A stretch of 64,000 nucleotides of DNA from Actinomycetota bacterium (lineage in GTDB: Bacteria > Actinomycetota > Actinomycetes > Nanopelagicales > Nanopelagicaceae), in the NCBI GenBank assembly GCA_026392825.1, contig JAPLBF010000007.1, positions 1 through 64,000 on the forward strand. Direction: 5' to 3'. The notes beneath the pieces are model-generated. The model did not search any database. It was not told the DNA's origin and saw nothing but the letters and a program-made list of their open reading frames with translations. This document shows, piece by piece, positions 44,262 to 54,473 of the stretch (position 1 is the stretch's first letter; each line of letters opens with the position of its first letter). Position numbers and translations under genes: made by a program.

Positions 44262-45919
44262 TGTCACCACAATTTTCATACGCTGATTTACTTCCAATTG
44301 GTAAAGATAAAACCAAGTACCGCAACATTGGCAAAGCAGGCGTTAGCGTAATCAAACTCGGTGATCGTGAATTCCTGCAGGTTGAGCCTGAAGCCCTAAC
44401 GCTGCTCAGTGAAACAGCGATCCACGATATTTCACATTATCTGCGCGCAGAACATTTGCAGCAGTTAGCAAATATTTTAAAAGATCCCGAGGCTTCACCT
44501 AACGATCGCTTCGTTGCTTTAGATTTATTGAAGAACGCCAATATCGCAGCCGGTGGAATTCTGCCGATGTGTCAAGACACTGGCACAGCACTAGTGATGG
44601 GCAAGCGCGGCCAATACGTTTTGACTACTGCCAAAGATGAAGTTGCAATCGCGCAAGGAATTTACAACGCATATACCAATTTAAATCTGCGCTATTCACA
44701 GATGGCGCCAACGACTACTTGGGATGAGAAAAACACCGGCAATAACCTGCCTGCCCAAATTGAGATTTTCGCTGATTCAAATCATCAAGATGAGTACAGC
44801 TTTATGTTTATTGCCAAAGGTGGCGGTAGCGCCAACAAATCTTTTTTATATCAAGAGACTAAATCCGTTTTAAATCCGGCATCGTTTATGAAGTGGCTAG
44901 AAGAAAAATTGCGTTCTATCGGAACCGCCGCCTGCCCTCCGTATCACTTGGCAATTGTCATCGGCGGATTGAGCGCAGAACATAACGTTAAGACCGCAAA
45001 GTTGGCTAGTACTAAGTACTTGGATTCACTGCCAACTTCAGGTGATGCCGCCACTGGTCACGGCTTCCGCGATTTAGAACTAGAAGAGCGCGTATTAGAA
45101 CTAACTCGCACGCTGGGAATCGGCGCACAATTTGGTGGCAAGTATTTCTGCCACGATGTTCGCATCGTGCGCCTGCCCCGCCACGGCGCATCTCTGCCAA
45201 TTTCAATTGCAGTTTCATGTTCGGCAGATCGCCAGGCTAAAGCCAAGATCACTAAAGATGGCATCTTCTTAGAAGAGTTAGAGCGCGATCCCGCCCACTT
45301 CTTGCCTGATACAACTGATGAACATCTTGACGATAACGTCGTGAAAATTGATTTAAATCAACCAATGGATGTGGTGCGCGCCGAACTGAGCAAGCATCCA
45401 GTTAAAACTCGAGTTTCGCTAACCGGCACAATCGTGGTTGCCCGAGATTTAGCCCATGCCCGCATAAAGGAATCACTTGATGCCGGCCATGAATTACCGC
45501 AGTACTTAAAGGATTACGCCGTTTATTACGCAGGGCCGGCCAAAACACCAACTGGTTATGCATCTGGTTCTTTCGGTCCCACAACTGCTGGGCGGATGGA
45601 TTCATATGTTGAACAATTCCAAGCTGCAGGTGGTTCCTTTGTAATGCTTGCCAAAGGCAATCGCTCGAAAGCGGTCACTGATGCTTGCAAGACTCACCGC
45701 GGTTTCTATCTCGGATCAATCGGCGGACCGGCAGCGCGCCTTGCCCAAGATTGCATCAAGAAAGTTGAAGTCTTAGATTTTGAAGATTTAGGAATGGAAG
45801 CGATCTGGAAGATCGATGTCGTGGATTTCCCAGCGTTCATTGTTGTTGACGATAAAGGAAATGACTTCTTTGCCGAGACCACAAAGATGGTCTCAATCGG
45901 ACGAAAGCCGGAAGTTTAA
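44261..45919 (+). CDS. class I fumarate hydratase (iron-sulfur)
   Basis: 552 residues, both halves of a two-domain class I fumarase: cluster cysteines in [27 protein letters not shown] and SCSADRQ, and C-terminal [15 protein letters not shown] and [12 protein letters not shown]. It hydrates fumarate to malate in the TCA cycle with an oxygen-sensitive [4Fe-4S] cluster. ATG overlaps the xseB stop (TAATG), so it is translationally coupled to xseA-xseB. The nearby Ni-SOD and SigR system would help protect such an enzyme. Confidence 0.95.
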   Translation: MSPQFSYADLLPIGKDKTKYRNIGKAGVSVIKLGDREFLQVEPEALTLLSETAIHDISHYLRAEHLQQLANILKDPEASPNDRFVALDLLKNANIAAGGILPMCQDTGTALVMGKRGQYVLTTAKDEVAIAQGIYNAYTNLNLRYSQMAPTTTWDEKNTGNNLPAQIEIFADSNHQDEYSFMFIAKGGGSANKSFLYQETKSVLNPASFMKWLEEKLRSIGTAACPPYHLAIVIGGLSAEHNVKTAKLASTKYLDSLPTSGDAATGHGFRDLELEERVLELTRTLGIGAQFGGKYFCHDVRIVRLPRHGASLPISIAVSCSADRQAKAKITKDGIFLEELERDPAHFLPDTTDEHLDDNVVKIDLNQPMDVVRAELSKHPVKTRVSLTGTIVVARDLAHARIKESLDAGHELPQYLKDYAVYYAGPAKTPTGYASGSFGPTTAGRMDSYVEQFQAAGGSFVMLAKGNRSKAVTDACKTHRGFYLGSIGGPAARLAQDCIKKVEVLDFEDLGMEAIWKIDVVDFPAFIVVDDKGNDFFAETTKMVSIGRKPEV

Positions 45920-45922
45920 AAC

Positions 45923-46513
45923 TTAGTAATAACGGCTACGTTTGAATTTAGCCCACGCACCACAAGGGCTGGTATAGCGTGCTTCAATGTAGCGAAGGCC
46001 CCAACGAATCTGAGTCACCGGGTTGGTGCGCCAATCCGTTGAGATCGAATCCATGCGGGTTGCAGGCAATGCCTGCGGAATTCCGTGAGCGCCAGAGCGC
46101 TTATTGTGTGAGCGGTAATTCCAATGGCTCTCTTTTGTCCAAAGTCGGTTAAGGCAGGTGAATTGATCTGCCCCCCAGGCATATTCGGTGAACATAATTG
46201 ATTTGGCGACCTTCTTCGCACCAATCGAGGTGCGCGCCATTTCCACTTGCTGGCTAATCGCTGCGGCGAGCGCCATCTGAGATGCGAAAAGGTTGGTGCG
46301 TTGATCAAGCTGGGAATAAAGGGCGGCGCCTTCAGAGAGATCAACTTCAGAATTTAGGGCAACTGACATAGTCAGGTTAGCTGATGCCGGAAGAGAAATG
46401 CTCGTGGTCATCGGGAATTCAAGACCGTAGGCAGTTGGTTGCGCCGCAGAAATCAGCAGAAGGGTGCCAACTGTGGTCCAAAGGGCGCGCGAGTTTAAAC
46501 GGTGCTTGGACAT
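45923..46513 (-). CDS. secreted lytic-transglycosylase-like protein
   Basis: 196 residues: signal peptide (ALWTTVGTLLLISAAQPTAYG), a helical middle segment, and a lysozyme-like domain starting FTCLNRLWTKESHWNYRSHN with the catalytic Glu in TKESHW, followed by GAHGIPQALPATRM and TQIRWGLRYIEARYTSPCGAW. Similar small actinobacterial proteins cleave peptidoglycan glycan strands. AAAGGAGGG precedes the ATG. The 270-base upstream gap has a small hairpin AGGTCG/CGACCT (within 46558-46577), but I did not recognise a cyclic-di-AMP riboswitch there. Convergent with the fumarase gene. Confidence 0.85.
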   Translation of the reverse strand: MSKHRLNSRALWTTVGTLLLISAAQPTAYGLEFPMTTSISLPASANLTMSVALNSEVDLSEGAALYSQLDQRTNLFASQMALAAAISQQVEMARTSIGAKKVAKSIMFTEYAWGADQFTCLNRLWTKESHWNYRSHNKRSGAHGIPQALPATRMDSISTDWRTNPVTQIRWGLRYIEARYTSPCGAWAKFKRSRYY

Positions 46514-46785
46514 CGCTGCCCTCCTTTCCTGCTTCTAATGAACTTCTCTTTGCCTTTAGGTCGTGGGCCATCGACCTATAAATAGGTAAGTGACCATCGG
46601 GGAATGAGTTAAGGGTGGCAATCAGGGTGAGATGTCGCAAATTAAATGATGCGTGTGGCGAAAATTCTCAGGAAAGTCGTTGCCTGTGGACAGATAAAAG
46701 TCCTGCTCAGTTAGGGCAAAGTCCTAAATGTCCTAATTGTGACTGTGAGATTTAAAAAGGGCTGATTCAGGTAGTTAATCAGCGG

Positions 46786-48114
46786 CTAGGAGATCGGTCC
46801 TTCAAGCATCTCGGTCACCAGCGCTGCGATCGGCGAGCGCTCGCTTCGGGTCAAGGTGACGTGGGCAAAGAGCGGGTGTCCCTTGAGGGTTTCCACGACC
46901 GCGACTACGCCATCGTGGCGTCCCACCCGCAAGTTATCGCGCTGGGCAACATCGTGGGTTAAGACAACGCGTGAAGATTGGCCGATCCGCGAGAGCACGG
47001 TGAGCAAGACGCCGCGTTCTAGCGATTGGGCTTCGTCCACGATCACAAAAGAGTCGTGCAGTGAGCGACCGCGGATATGTGTCAGCGGCAGAACTTCAAT
47101 CAGCCCGCGCGCCATGATCTCTTCGACCACTGCCTGCGAAACAAGCGCGCCCAAAGTGTCAAAGACGGCTTGCGCCCAAGGCGACATCTTCTCGCCTTCG
47201 CTGCCGGGAAGATAGCCCAGCTCTTGTCCACCAACTGGGTATAGCGGACGGAAGATCACAACTTTCTTATGGAGGCGTTTCTCCATAACCGCTTCCAGAC
47301 CCGCGCAAAGAGCAAGCGCGGATTTTCCTGTACCGGCGCGACCGCCGAGGGAGATGATGCCGATTTCTGGATCCAATAAAAGGTCTAGCGCGATTCGCTG
47401 TTCTGCGGAACGACCATGTAAACCGAAAGCGTTGCGATCACCGCGGACTAATTGCAACTGCTTATCTGCATTAACGCGAGCTAGCGCACTTCCTTTTTCA
47501 GAGTGCAGAACAATTCCAGTGTGAACCGGCAATTGATGGGCGGCTTCATGGTCTGCGCGATCTGATGCATAAAGCTCGTCAATGATGTTGTGGCCAACGC
47601 TGAGTTCTTCGATTCCAGTCCAACCGCTATTTGAAACTAGTTCGGCTAAATATTCTTGGGCCTCAACACCAACCGATGAAGCCTTAACACGAAGTGGCAA
47701 ATCTTTAGTCACCAAGACCACGTCTTTACCATCAGACATTAAATTCTTAGCGATCGCCAGGATGCGCGAATCATTTGTGCCATCGCGCAAAAAGCCGTGC
47801 GGCAAGGTACTTAAATCAGTGTGGTTTAACTCAACCGAGAGAGTGCCGCCCTCGGGAGTAATTGTGAGTGGCTTATCTAGTCGGCCGTGAGTAACGCGCA
47901 GATCATCTAAAGATCGCAGCGCAGCGCGGGCAAAGTAGCCAAGTTCTGGGTGATCACGTTTGGTTTCGAGTTCGCCAATTACTGCGATCGGGATAATTAC
48001 TTCGTGTTCTTCGAATTTCGAGAGCGCGTTCGGGTCTGCCAACAAAACGCTGGTATCTAAAACATAGGTCTTTTTTGCAGCCTTTTTCTTGCTATTAGAT
48101 ACTGGAGTAGCCAA
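46786..48114 (-). CDS. PhoH-like protein with N-terminal PIN domain
   Basis: 442 residues: PIN-type RNase domain ([45 protein letters not shown]) followed by the PhoH ATPase/helicase with Walker [34 protein letters not shown] and [19 protein letters not shown]-PhoH (PhoH2) proteins unwind and cut RNA. The track start is TTG 48114 with only a weak upstream GAGAG; no better start is nearby. Confidence 0.93.
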   Translation of the reverse strand: MATPVSNSKKKAAKKTYVLDTSVLLADPNALSKFEEHEVIIPIAVIGELETKRDHPELGYFARAALRSLDDLRVTHGRLDKPLTITPEGGTLSVELNHTDLSTLPHGFLRDGTNDSRILAIAKNLMSDGKDVVLVTKDLPLRVKASSVGVEAQEYLAELVSNSGWTGIEELSVGHNIIDELYASDRADHEAAHQLPVHTGIVLHSEKGSALARVNADKQLQLVRGDRNAFGLHGRSAEQRIALDLLLDPEIGIISLGGRAGTGKSALALCAGLEAVMEKRLHKKVVIFRPLYPVGGQELGYLPGSEGEKMSPWAQAVFDTLGALVSQAVVEEIMARGLIEVLPLTHIRGRSLHDSFVIVDEAQSLERGVLLTVLSRIGQSSRVVLTHDVAQRDNLRVGRHDGVVAVVETLKGHPLFAHVTLTRSERSPIAALVTEMLEGPIS

Positions 48115-48240
48115 TGGCCAGCTCTCGCATTCTCTTTAGTTTTATCCGGCGGGAGTTGCTTCTGACTAGAAAAAGATAGAACGCGGTAGCCCTCTTTTAT
48201 GTGCGACACGCCATAGCGATTTATTAACGCTTGGTTAAAG

Positions 48241-49032
48241 CTATGCACCGAGTCGACGTTGGCGCTGTGAATATGCGCGAAGTGCACGTAAGAAATCTAC
48301 GCGACGAAAATCTGGCCAGTACGCTTCACAGAAATAGAACTCAGAAAGTGCGCTCTGCCACAATAAAAAGCCACCCAGGCGCTGTTCTCCTGATGTTCTG
48401 ATCAATAACTCCGGATCTGGTTGGCCGGCGGTATATAAATACTTCGAAATCGCATCTGCAGTTAAATCACTAGCCGCACTTTCAATACTAGAACCGTGTG
48501 CGCTCTGATCTTGTAGATAACCCTTGACCGCATCCACGATTTCGCGGCGGCCGCCATAACCAATTGCGACATTTACTTCCACCCCGCCGTCGTGAACAGG
48601 AGGCAAATTAGCCAACTTTTCACTTAGCCAAGCTGGCAATAAATCAAGTGCGCCTACCGCTTTGATATTCCACTTACCGGTTGCGTGAAGTTCGTCCACC
48701 GTTTCGCCGATGATCTTCAGAAGACCATCTAGCTCTTCAGGTGTGCGCTTGAAATTTTCGGTAGATAGCAACCACAAAGTAACGACTTCAACTTTGGCTT
48801 CATCGCACCAGCCAAGAAATTCCACAATTTTGCTCGCCCCGCGGCGATGTCCTTTTGGATCAAGGTCGCTGGGATTTGCTTTTGCAAAACGGCGATTGCC
48901 ATCGAGTATTACACCAACGTGGCGCGGAGTTTTAGAGAAATCAAGGCTTCGAACAATTCGCGACTCATAAAAGGGATAGAGCGCAGATTTAATCGCGTTA
49001 CGAATAGGTTTTAACAATTTTGCGTTCCGCAA
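48241..49032 (-). CDS. cis-prenyltransferase (polyprenyl diphosphate synthase, UppS family)
   Basis: 263 residues with HVGVILDGNRRFAK, HRRGASKIVEFLGWC, LWLLSTENFKRTPEEL, VNVAIGYGGRREIVDA and LLIRTSGEQRLGGFLLWQSALSEFYF. The catalytic Asp is in LDGNRR. The family adds IPP units to make cis-polyprenyl carriers for cell wall synthesis; DGNRR instead of DGNGRW recalls the mycobacterial short-chain Z-FPP synthase Rv1086, but chain length cannot be decided here. Starts within the 3' end of the DUF3817 gene (35-base overlap), so it is co-transcribed with it. Confidence 0.92.
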   Translation of the reverse strand: MRNAKLLKPIRNAIKSALYPFYESRIVRSLDFSKTPRHVGVILDGNRRFAKANPSDLDPKGHRRGASKIVEFLGWCDEAKVEVVTLWLLSTENFKRTPEELDGLLKIIGETVDELHATGKWNIKAVGALDLLPAWLSEKLANLPPVHDGGVEVNVAIGYGGRREIVDAVKGYLQDQSAHGSSIESAASDLTADAISKYLYTAGQPDPELLIRTSGEQRLGGFLLWQSALSEFYFCEAYWPDFRRVDFLRALRAYSQRQRRLGA

Positions 49033-49297
49033 TAAATGATGCGATCGGCAGTGTTCCGGCTAGAGCCAACCAGATAACTCGGCGCAATTCCCAGCGCGCT
49101 TTGACTGAAAATTGCAGCGCGGTTAAGAGGTAAACGGCATATACCCAGCCGTGGACAAAAGGAATCCAGGCGACCTTGCTCTTCCAGTCCTCATTGTTAA
49201 ATAGGTAGGCCACTGGCAGATCAACAAACCATAAAAGCAGTGACATTACTCCGGCGGTTAACGCCATTACTCGAAATCTCTTTACGGCACCGGTCAT
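48998..49297 (-). CDS. DUF3817 membrane protein
   Basis: 99 residues with three hydrophobic helices and the DUF3817 pattern: VMALTAGVMSLLLWFVDLPVAYL, WIPFVHGWVYAVYLLTALQF, LALAGTLPIASFIAER. Widely conserved in Actinobacteria, no known function. It overlaps the SURF1 gene stop by 4 bases and runs into the prenyltransferase gene. Confidence 0.85.
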   Translation of the reverse strand: MTGAVKRFRVMALTAGVMSLLLWFVDLPVAYLFNNEDWKSKVAWIPFVHGWVYAVYLLTALQFSVKARWELRRVIWLALAGTLPIASFIAERKIVKTYS

Positions 49298-50010
49298 GAG
49301 GCAATCCTACGGCGATAAAACGGAAGGTAAAGAACTATGGCGGCCATAAGCCACCAGATCGCAACGTAGGAAATGTGTTGCCAGTAATACCCTGCGATTC
49401 GTGAAACGGGGGTCAGTGGAACAACTCTCTCTCGCTCCAGTTCGCCGTCACGAGTGCTCTCTGATTTAGCGGCGATAAATCCATCGTATAACTGCAGGTC
49501 AACCAACCCAACGATGACGCTGCTATCTAATCTGGAGATTACCCCTGGTTCATTATCTGCGCGATCATCGTATTGACGCGGTTGCAGTGTTCCAACAAGT
49601 GAAATCTTGGTAGACATAGCTACTTCAGGATTAGTTAATCGATCTTCCCAAAGTCCACGAACAACCAAAATTCCGGAGAGCGGATCTGAGCGATCGACCT
49701 GCAACAAGGCAACTTCCCAGTCGCTAACAGTTCCATCTGCATCTTGCTGCAGTGGCGCTCTAAAATTAGCAACATAGAATCCACTGACAGAAACTTGTTT
49801 ATTAACGTTGCGCGAATCCAGAGGCAGCGTGGCCGTAGCTAATTCTTCTAAGGTATAGATCTTTGGATCGACTACCTTCGCTGCGGCGTTACTTTCTTTT
49901 ACAATCGCGGCGCGGTCTAGTTGCCATTTTCCGAGGCCGACCAAAACTAGGACAAGGGTAAGAACAAGTAGTCCCTGGAGAAACTTTTTAATTATCGCTC
50001 TGGTTTTCAT
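49294..50010 (-). CDS. SURF1-family cytochrome oxidase assembly protein
   Basis: 238 residues: an N-terminal helix (FLQGLLVLTLVLVLVGLGKWQLDRA), the periplasmic SURF1 domain with DSRNVNKQVSVSGFYVAN and SGILVVRGLWEDRL, and a C-terminal helix (YVAIWWLMAAIVLYLPFYRRR). SURF1 helps insert heme a into the aa3 oxidase. GKWQLDR matches the family's conserved N-terminal GxWQxxR. No oxidase genes are adjacent. Confidence 0.92.
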   Translation of the reverse strand: MKTRAIIKKFLQGLLVLTLVLVLVGLGKWQLDRAAIVKESNAAAKVVDPKIYTLEELATATLPLDSRNVNKQVSVSGFYVANFRAPLQQDADGTVSDWEVALLQVDRSDPLSGILVVRGLWEDRLTNPEVAMSTKISLVGTLQPRQYDDRADNEPGVISRLDSSVIVGLVDLQLYDGFIAAKSESTRDGELERERVVPLTPVSRIAGYYWQHISYVAIWWLMAAIVLYLPFYRRRIAS

Positions 50011-50131
50011 TATTGCGAGCGTTCATTCGGTTGTAGCGCTTGTAGAAACTGCGCAACAAGAGTGCAACAGAGATGCACAGAGTAAGAACTGTCAGCGATC
50101 CAGCCCAACCCATATCAAAATCTGTTTGCAT
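49988..50131 (-). CDS. 47-residue single-helix membrane protein
   Basis: Too short for the ORF track. ATG 50131, reading MQTDFDMGWAGSLTVLTLCI and ending RMNARNNENQSDN: a helix from about residue 11 to 26 followed by a basic stretch RSFYKRYNRMNAR. It overlaps the SURF1 start by 23 bases on the same strand and is divergent from the DUF4307 gene by 14 bases. Short proteins of this form precede SURF1 genes in other Actinobacteria, as I recall; possibly an oxidase-assembly accessory. Confidence 0.65.
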   Translation of the reverse strand: MQTDFDMGWAGSLTVLTLCISVALLLRSFYKRYNRMNARNNENQSDN

Positions 50132-50145
50132 GCCATAATCTTGCC

Positions 50146-50523
50146 ATGGATTTAGATTTCAACGACCGCTATGGCGTGCGCTCAACCAAAGGTTGGATCA
50201 CACCTGCGATCGTATTTGCCGTGATTGGCGGCATTTGGCTGATTTGGGCAGGCTTGCATCATTCCGATCCAGCAATTCGTAGCGAATTAATTTCATTTAA
50301 CGTCACCTCAGAAAGAGAAATTTCAATTCGCTACAGAATTGATCGCACAGACTCAAACCAAGTTGTCATTTGTACTTTGACGGCGCGCGATCTCGATAAG
50401 AATGTGATCGGGCAGATCGATGACACCATCCCTGCTGGCAGTGCCTACAGCGAGCAAACCACTGCAATTCCCGCACGATCTACCCCAGTTACCGCAGCAA
50501 TTGTGCGTTGTCGCGCCAAATAA
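50146..50523 (+). CDS. DUF4307 membrane-anchored protein
   Basis: 125 residues: RYGVRSTKG near the N-terminus, one helix (ITPAIVFAVIGGIWLIWAGL) and an extracytoplasmic beta-rich domain with a Cys (VVICTLTARDLDKNVIG) and a second near the end (AAIVRCRAK). This is the actinobacterial DUF4307 outline, usually found just upstream of greA, as here. CATAAT lies 6 bases before the ATG, so the transcript is probably leaderless. Confidence 0.88.
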   Translation: MDLDFNDRYGVRSTKGWITPAIVFAVIGGIWLIWAGLHHSDPAIRSELISFNVTSEREISIRYRIDRTDSNQVVICTLTARDLDKNVIGQIDDTIPAGSAYSEQTTAIPARSTPVTAAIVRCRAK

Positions 50524-50547
50524 TTACTTCGTATACCGTTGCCTCTT

Positions 50548-51024
50548 ATGAGTACCCCACAAACTTGGTTGACCCAAGAAGCCGCAGATCGTTTGCGTGG
50601 TGAACTCGCACACCTTGAAAGTGATGGCCGTAAAGAAATCACCGCAAAGATTGAAGCAGCTCGTGCTGAAGGTGATTTAAAAGAGAACGGTGGCTATCAC
50701 GCTGCGCGCGATGAACAAGGAAAGATGGAAGCGCGCATCCGACAGTTAAAGCAGATGCTTGAAAATGCACATATCGGAACTCCCCCAGCATCTGCCGATG
50801 GAGTTGTTGGGCCCGGAATGGTTATCACTGCCATTATCGCCGGCGATGAAGAAAAATTCTTACTTGGTTCACGCGAGATTGCTTCAGGTGATCTAAGCGT
50901 TTACAGCGAAAAATCTCCGCTTGGCGCAGCAGTTATGGGCGCAAAGATTGGTGACACAGTTTCTTACACCGCACCAAATGGTAAAGAGATTAAAGTAGAA
51001 GTTAAAGCAGCAACTAACTATTAA
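50548..51024 (+). CDS. greA: transcription elongation factor GreA
   Basis: 158 residues: N-terminal coiled coil (LRGELAHLESDGRKEI, AEGDLKENGGYHAARDEQGKMEARI) with acidic residues at the tip, and the C-terminal FKBP-like domain (YSEKSPLGAAVMGAKIGDTVSY). It rescues backtracked RNA polymerase by stimulating transcript cleavage. ATG 50548 is preferred over 50539; it lies 8 bases after TACCGT. Confidence 0.94.
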   Translation: MSTPQTWLTQEAADRLRGELAHLESDGRKEITAKIEAARAEGDLKENGGYHAARDEQGKMEARIRQLKQMLENAHIGTPPASADGVVGPGMVITAIIAGDEEKFLLGSREIASGDLSVYSEKSPLGAAVMGAKIGDTVSYTAPNGKEIKVEVKAATNY

Positions 51025-51812
51025 TCTGCAGATCGCTTATATTTTCTAACGCTCAATGGAATAAAGATCGCCATGATGATGATCATGTATAAAAATGATG
51101 TCAGCAATGGATTCTCACTTGGGAAAGATCCTGCAGTTGCACCAAATTGATTTTCTAAACCAAATAGCTCACGGCAACCTGCAACCATGGTTGAAACTGG
51201 ATTCCACTCAGCAAAGTATTGAAGCGCACGCGGCATTCCGGTAGTCGGAGCAAAAGCGTTGGATAAGAAGGTAAGCGGGAATGTCACAATAAAGCTGACG
51301 TTTTGAACAACGCGCGCATCTGATGCTGACAATCCAACAAAGATTCCGACCCAAGAAAGTGCATAACCAAAGAGAAGTAGAAAAACGAATCCAATTACTA
51401 CGTTAAGCAGACCCGATGTTGGACGCCAGCCAACTAAAAATCCCGCGATACCCATCACCGCAAGAACCACGATGTTAAGTAAGGAATCCCCTAGGGTGCG
51501 GCCCAAAACAAGCGCCGATTGTGAAATTGGAAGTGATCTAAATCGATCAATCAAACCTTTCTTCATATCTTCGGCTAAGCCTGATGCAGTTCCGGCCAGC
51601 GTAAATGCAACAGTCTGTACAAAGATTCCGGGCATTAAAAGTTGTACATAACCACCTGGCTGATCAGTTGAAATTGATCCACCGAATACATAGCGGAATA
51701 AGAGCACAAACATAACTGGTTGGATCGTTGAGAAAATTAAAACTTCAGGTACGCGAGTTAACAATCGCAACTGGCGTTGCGTGATAATCATTGTGTCTTT
51801 AAAGGCGCTCAT
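51021..51812 (-). CDS. ABC-2-type exporter permease (DrrB-like)
   Basis: 263 residues with six hydrophobic segments and the DrrB-type signature SNAFAPTTGMPRALQYFAEWNPVS. It forms the membrane part of a drug/lipid exporter with the ATPase encoded immediately upstream (4-base overlap of stop and start). Convergent with greA, overlapping by 4 bases. Confidence 0.92.
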   Translation of the reverse strand: MSAFKDTMIITQRQLRLLTRVPEVLIFSTIQPVMFVLLFRYVFGGSISTDQPGGYVQLLMPGIFVQTVAFTLAGTASGLAEDMKKGLIDRFRSLPISQSALVLGRTLGDSLLNIVVLAVMGIAGFLVGWRPTSGLLNVVIGFVFLLLFGYALSWVGIFVGLSASDARVVQNVSFIVTFPLTFLSNAFAPTTGMPRALQYFAEWNPVSTMVAGCRELFGLENQFGATAGSFPSENPLLTSFLYMIIIMAIFIPLSVRKYKRSAD

Positions 51813-52801
51813 TTCTTTGCCTTCTTTCTACGTCCAGTTACTTCGGGTTCTTCAATCTTCTCTTCAGCTGCGTGGCCGGTAAGAGATAAGAAAACATCAT
51901 CAAGTGATGGGCGCTTAAGGCCGACATCAAGCGGGTGAATACCCGCAGTATCTAAAGATCGAAGTGTTTCGATCAGCGCAGTTGCCCCGGTCGAAACTGG
52001 CGCAGAAATCATGCGCAAGCCCTCATCTAAAATTGCTTTATTTCCGCTGATTGCGGCAACGACTTCCATTGTCTTGGCAATATTTTGGCTCTCAACAACG
52101 ATTTCTAAACGCTCGCCACCAACTTGTTTCTTTAACGCATCAGATGTGCCACGAGCAATTACTTTGCCGTGATCAATAACCGCGATTTCATCGGCCAACT
52201 GATCGGCTTCTTCTAAGTATTGGGTAGTTAAAAGCAATGTAACTCCGCCCTTTACCAACTCTTCAATAACGCTCCACATTTCTTGGCGCCCACGTGGATC
52301 AAGACCGGTGGTTGGCTCATCTAAGAAAAGAACTTTTGGCTTAACAATTAGTGATGCTGCCAAATCTAGGCGACGACGCATTCCACCTGAGTAAGTTTTG
52401 ATTGGTCGTTTTGCGCTATCTGTGAGCGAAAATCTTTCTAGTAATTCTTCGGCACGAGCAATCGATGCTTTCTTATCTAAGTGATAGAGCTGACCGAACA
52501 TAACTAAGTTATCCCAGCCAGTTAAAATCTCATCGACTGCTGCATATTGACCAGATAGTCCAATTACTTCACGCACTTTTTCAGGGTGTTTGATGACATC
52601 AATTCCACCAACCATGGCGTGACCTGAATCAGGTTTTAAAAGAGTGGCAAGAATTCGCACACATGTTGTCTTTCCTGCACCATTTGGGCCAAGCACGCTT
52701 AAAACAGTGCCTTCTTCAACATCAAGTGACAGGTGATCTAGGGCACGAACTGCCCCATTGCGATAAGTCTTTACTAAGTCTTCGGCTATTACTGATTTCA
52801 C
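51809..52801 (-). CDS. ABC exporter ATP-binding protein (DrrA-like)
   Basis: 330 residues: Walker A GPNGAGKTTCVRIL, Q-loop GLSGQYAAVDEIL, signature YSGGMRRRLDLA, Walker B VLFLDEPTTGLD and TTQYLEEADQLA, then the DrrA C-terminal domain and a lysine-rich tail (EVTGRRKKAKK). Daunorubicin-resistance-type exporter ATPase. GTG 52801 lies 6 bases after TAAGTT (TANNNT), a likely leaderless start. The gene pair is divergent from an MFS exporter, giving a small efflux cluster; substrates unknown. Confidence 0.93.
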   Translation of the reverse strand: MKSVIAEDLVKTYRNGAVRALDHLSLDVEEGTVLSVLGPNGAGKTTCVRILATLLKPDSGHAMVGGIDVIKHPEKVREVIGLSGQYAAVDEILTGWDNLVMFGQLYHLDKKASIARAEELLERFSLTDSAKRPIKTYSGGMRRRLDLAASLIVKPKVLFLDEPTTGLDPRGRQEMWSVIEELVKGGVTLLLTTQYLEEADQLADEIAVIDHGKVIARGTSDALKKQVGGERLEIVVESQNIAKTMEVVAAISGNKAILDEGLRMISAPVSTGATALIETLRSLDTAGIHPLDVGLKRPSLDDVFLSLTGHAAEEKIEEPEVTGRRKKAKK

Positions 52802-52865
52802 GGAGTAAACTTACCGTAATTGCATTTCTTATTGCACCCAAATTAGCGTTTCTTGAGAGGTCCCG

Positions 52866-54467
52866 ATGTCTAGCCATGGTCCAGTGAAAGAGCATTCCCA
52901 TAAAGAGATAATGATTATTCTCAGCGGATTGATGACCGGCATGCTTTTAGCGGCCCTTGATCAGACCATTGTTTCAACCGCTCTTAAGAGCATCGTCGAA
53001 GACTTTAACGGACTTAACCATTACACCTGGGTCGTTACGGCGTACCTTCTAACTTCAACAGCATCGACGCCTTTATACGGAAAAATTTCTGATATTTATG
53101 GGCGCCGCATTGTTTTCCAATTCGCAATCGTAACTTTTTTAATTGGTTCATTCCTTGCCGGTGCATCACAGGATATGACACAGCTAATTGCTACACGTGC
53201 GCTGCAAGGTCTTGGCGCTGGCGGGCTTATGGCACTTACTTTCGTGATCATTGGTGACATAGTTCCGCCGCGTGAACGCGGTCGCTACCAAGGTTATTTC
53301 GGTGCCGTGTGGGGTCTTTCTTCAGTTGCCGGCCCACTGCTCGGTGGATTCTTCTCAGACCATGCAAGCATTCTTGGAATTACCGGATGGCGCTGGATTT
53401 TCTACATAAACATCCCATTCGGCATTGCTGCGCTGGTAATTACTTCGGCTGTGTTGCACATTCCAAAAGTTAAACGTGAACACAATATTGATTACCTGGG
53501 TGCACTTCTAATGGTTGCCGCAGTTTCTTCAACACTGCTTGCCGTTTCGGTCTACGGCCCAGAACGCGGTTGGGGTAACTCAACAACGCTTACATATTTA
53601 GCCGCGGGCATTTTGTTAGCGTTGATTTTCCTAGTTTGGGAAGGCAAAGCTAAAGAACCAATTATTCCTCTCTCACTCTTTAAGAATCACACTTTTTCAT
53701 TGACTTCTGCGCTTGGTTTTATCATTGGTGCGGGAATGTTCGGGGCGATCGTAATGTTGCCTCTTTATCTCCAGGTCGTTAAAGGTGACACCGCAACTGA
53801 GGCCGGCCTGAAATTAATTCCATTCATGTTGGGAATTGTCTCTACTTCGATTTATAGTGGTAAAGCAATCACAAAACATGGTTACTACAAGCGCTTCCCA
53901 ATCATCGGGACCGCGGTTATGACAGTCGGAATCTTATTGATGGCAACGCTTAACACGACAACTCCTTTCTGGCAGCTTTCAATTTATGCAATTTTAGTTG
54001 GCGCTGGACTTGGCCTTTCAATGCAGACAATTGTTATTGCCTTGCAAAACTCAGTTGACTTTAAAGACATGGGGGTTGCAACTAGCTCCAATACTTTCTT
54101 CCGCTCATTGGGTTCCGTATTTGGAACTGCGCTATTTGGAGCGATCCTTTCCAACCGTTTAGGCCATTACTTAATCGTGGGACGCGATGAATTAGCGGCA
54201 ACTAATCCCACCGCTGCGCTCTCTTTGAACAGTAGCGACATCGAGAAGTTAAAGCAGAACACCAGTGTCATTGCTCAACTTCCTCCAGAAGCGCAGACCA
54301 CCGCGCTAAATGCATTCGTGAACTCGTTCCACGTTGTATTCCTTGTGGCAGCCCCAATTACAGCCTTCGGTTTCTTGCTTGCTCTCTTCCTTCGCGAGAC
54401 CCCGCTTCGTACTAATAAAGATTATGCAGCAGCTCGTGAAGATTCTGCTGGTGAGGCGCTCGGTTAA
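52866..54467 (+). CDS. DHA2-family (EmrB/QacA) MFS multidrug exporter
   Basis: 533 residues with about 14 transmembrane helices and the family motifs [13 protein letters not shown] (motif D1), [10 protein letters not shown] (motif A), [21 protein letters not shown] (motif B region) and [19 protein letters not shown] (motif C-like). Proton-driven drug efflux is the family role. GAGAGG precedes the ATG. A second MFS gene follows after 6 bases. Confidence 0.92.
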   Translation: MSSHGPVKEHSHKEIMIILSGLMTGMLLAALDQTIVSTALKSIVEDFNGLNHYTWVVTAYLLTSTASTPLYGKISDIYGRRIVFQFAIVTFLIGSFLAGASQDMTQLIATRALQGLGAGGLMALTFVIIGDIVPPRERGRYQGYFGAVWGLSSVAGPLLGGFFSDHASILGITGWRWIFYINIPFGIAALVITSAVLHIPKVKREHNIDYLGALLMVAAVSSTLLAVSVYGPERGWGNSTTLTYLAAGILLALIFLVWEGKAKEPIIPLSLFKNHTFSLTSALGFIIGAGMFGAIVMLPLYLQVVKGDTATEAGLKLIPFMLGIVSTSIYSGKAITKHGYYKRFPIIGTAVMTVGILLMATLNTTTPFWQLSIYAILVGAGLGLSMQTIVIALQNSVDFKDMGVATSSNTFFRSLGSVFGTALFGAILSNRLGHYLIVGRDELAATNPTAALSLNSSDIEKLKQNTSVIAQLPPEAQTTALNAFVNSFHVVFLVAAPITAFGFLLALFLRETPLRTNKDYAAAREDSAGEALG

Positions 54468-54473
54468 ATCCAA

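Noticed and set aside
46514-46785. Possible cyclic-di-AMP (ydaO-type) riboswitch upstream of the lytic-transglycosylase-like gene
   Set aside because: Actinobacterial wall hydrolases often have one, but none of the conserved core segments could be recognised; only a small AGGTCG/CGACCT hairpin is present.
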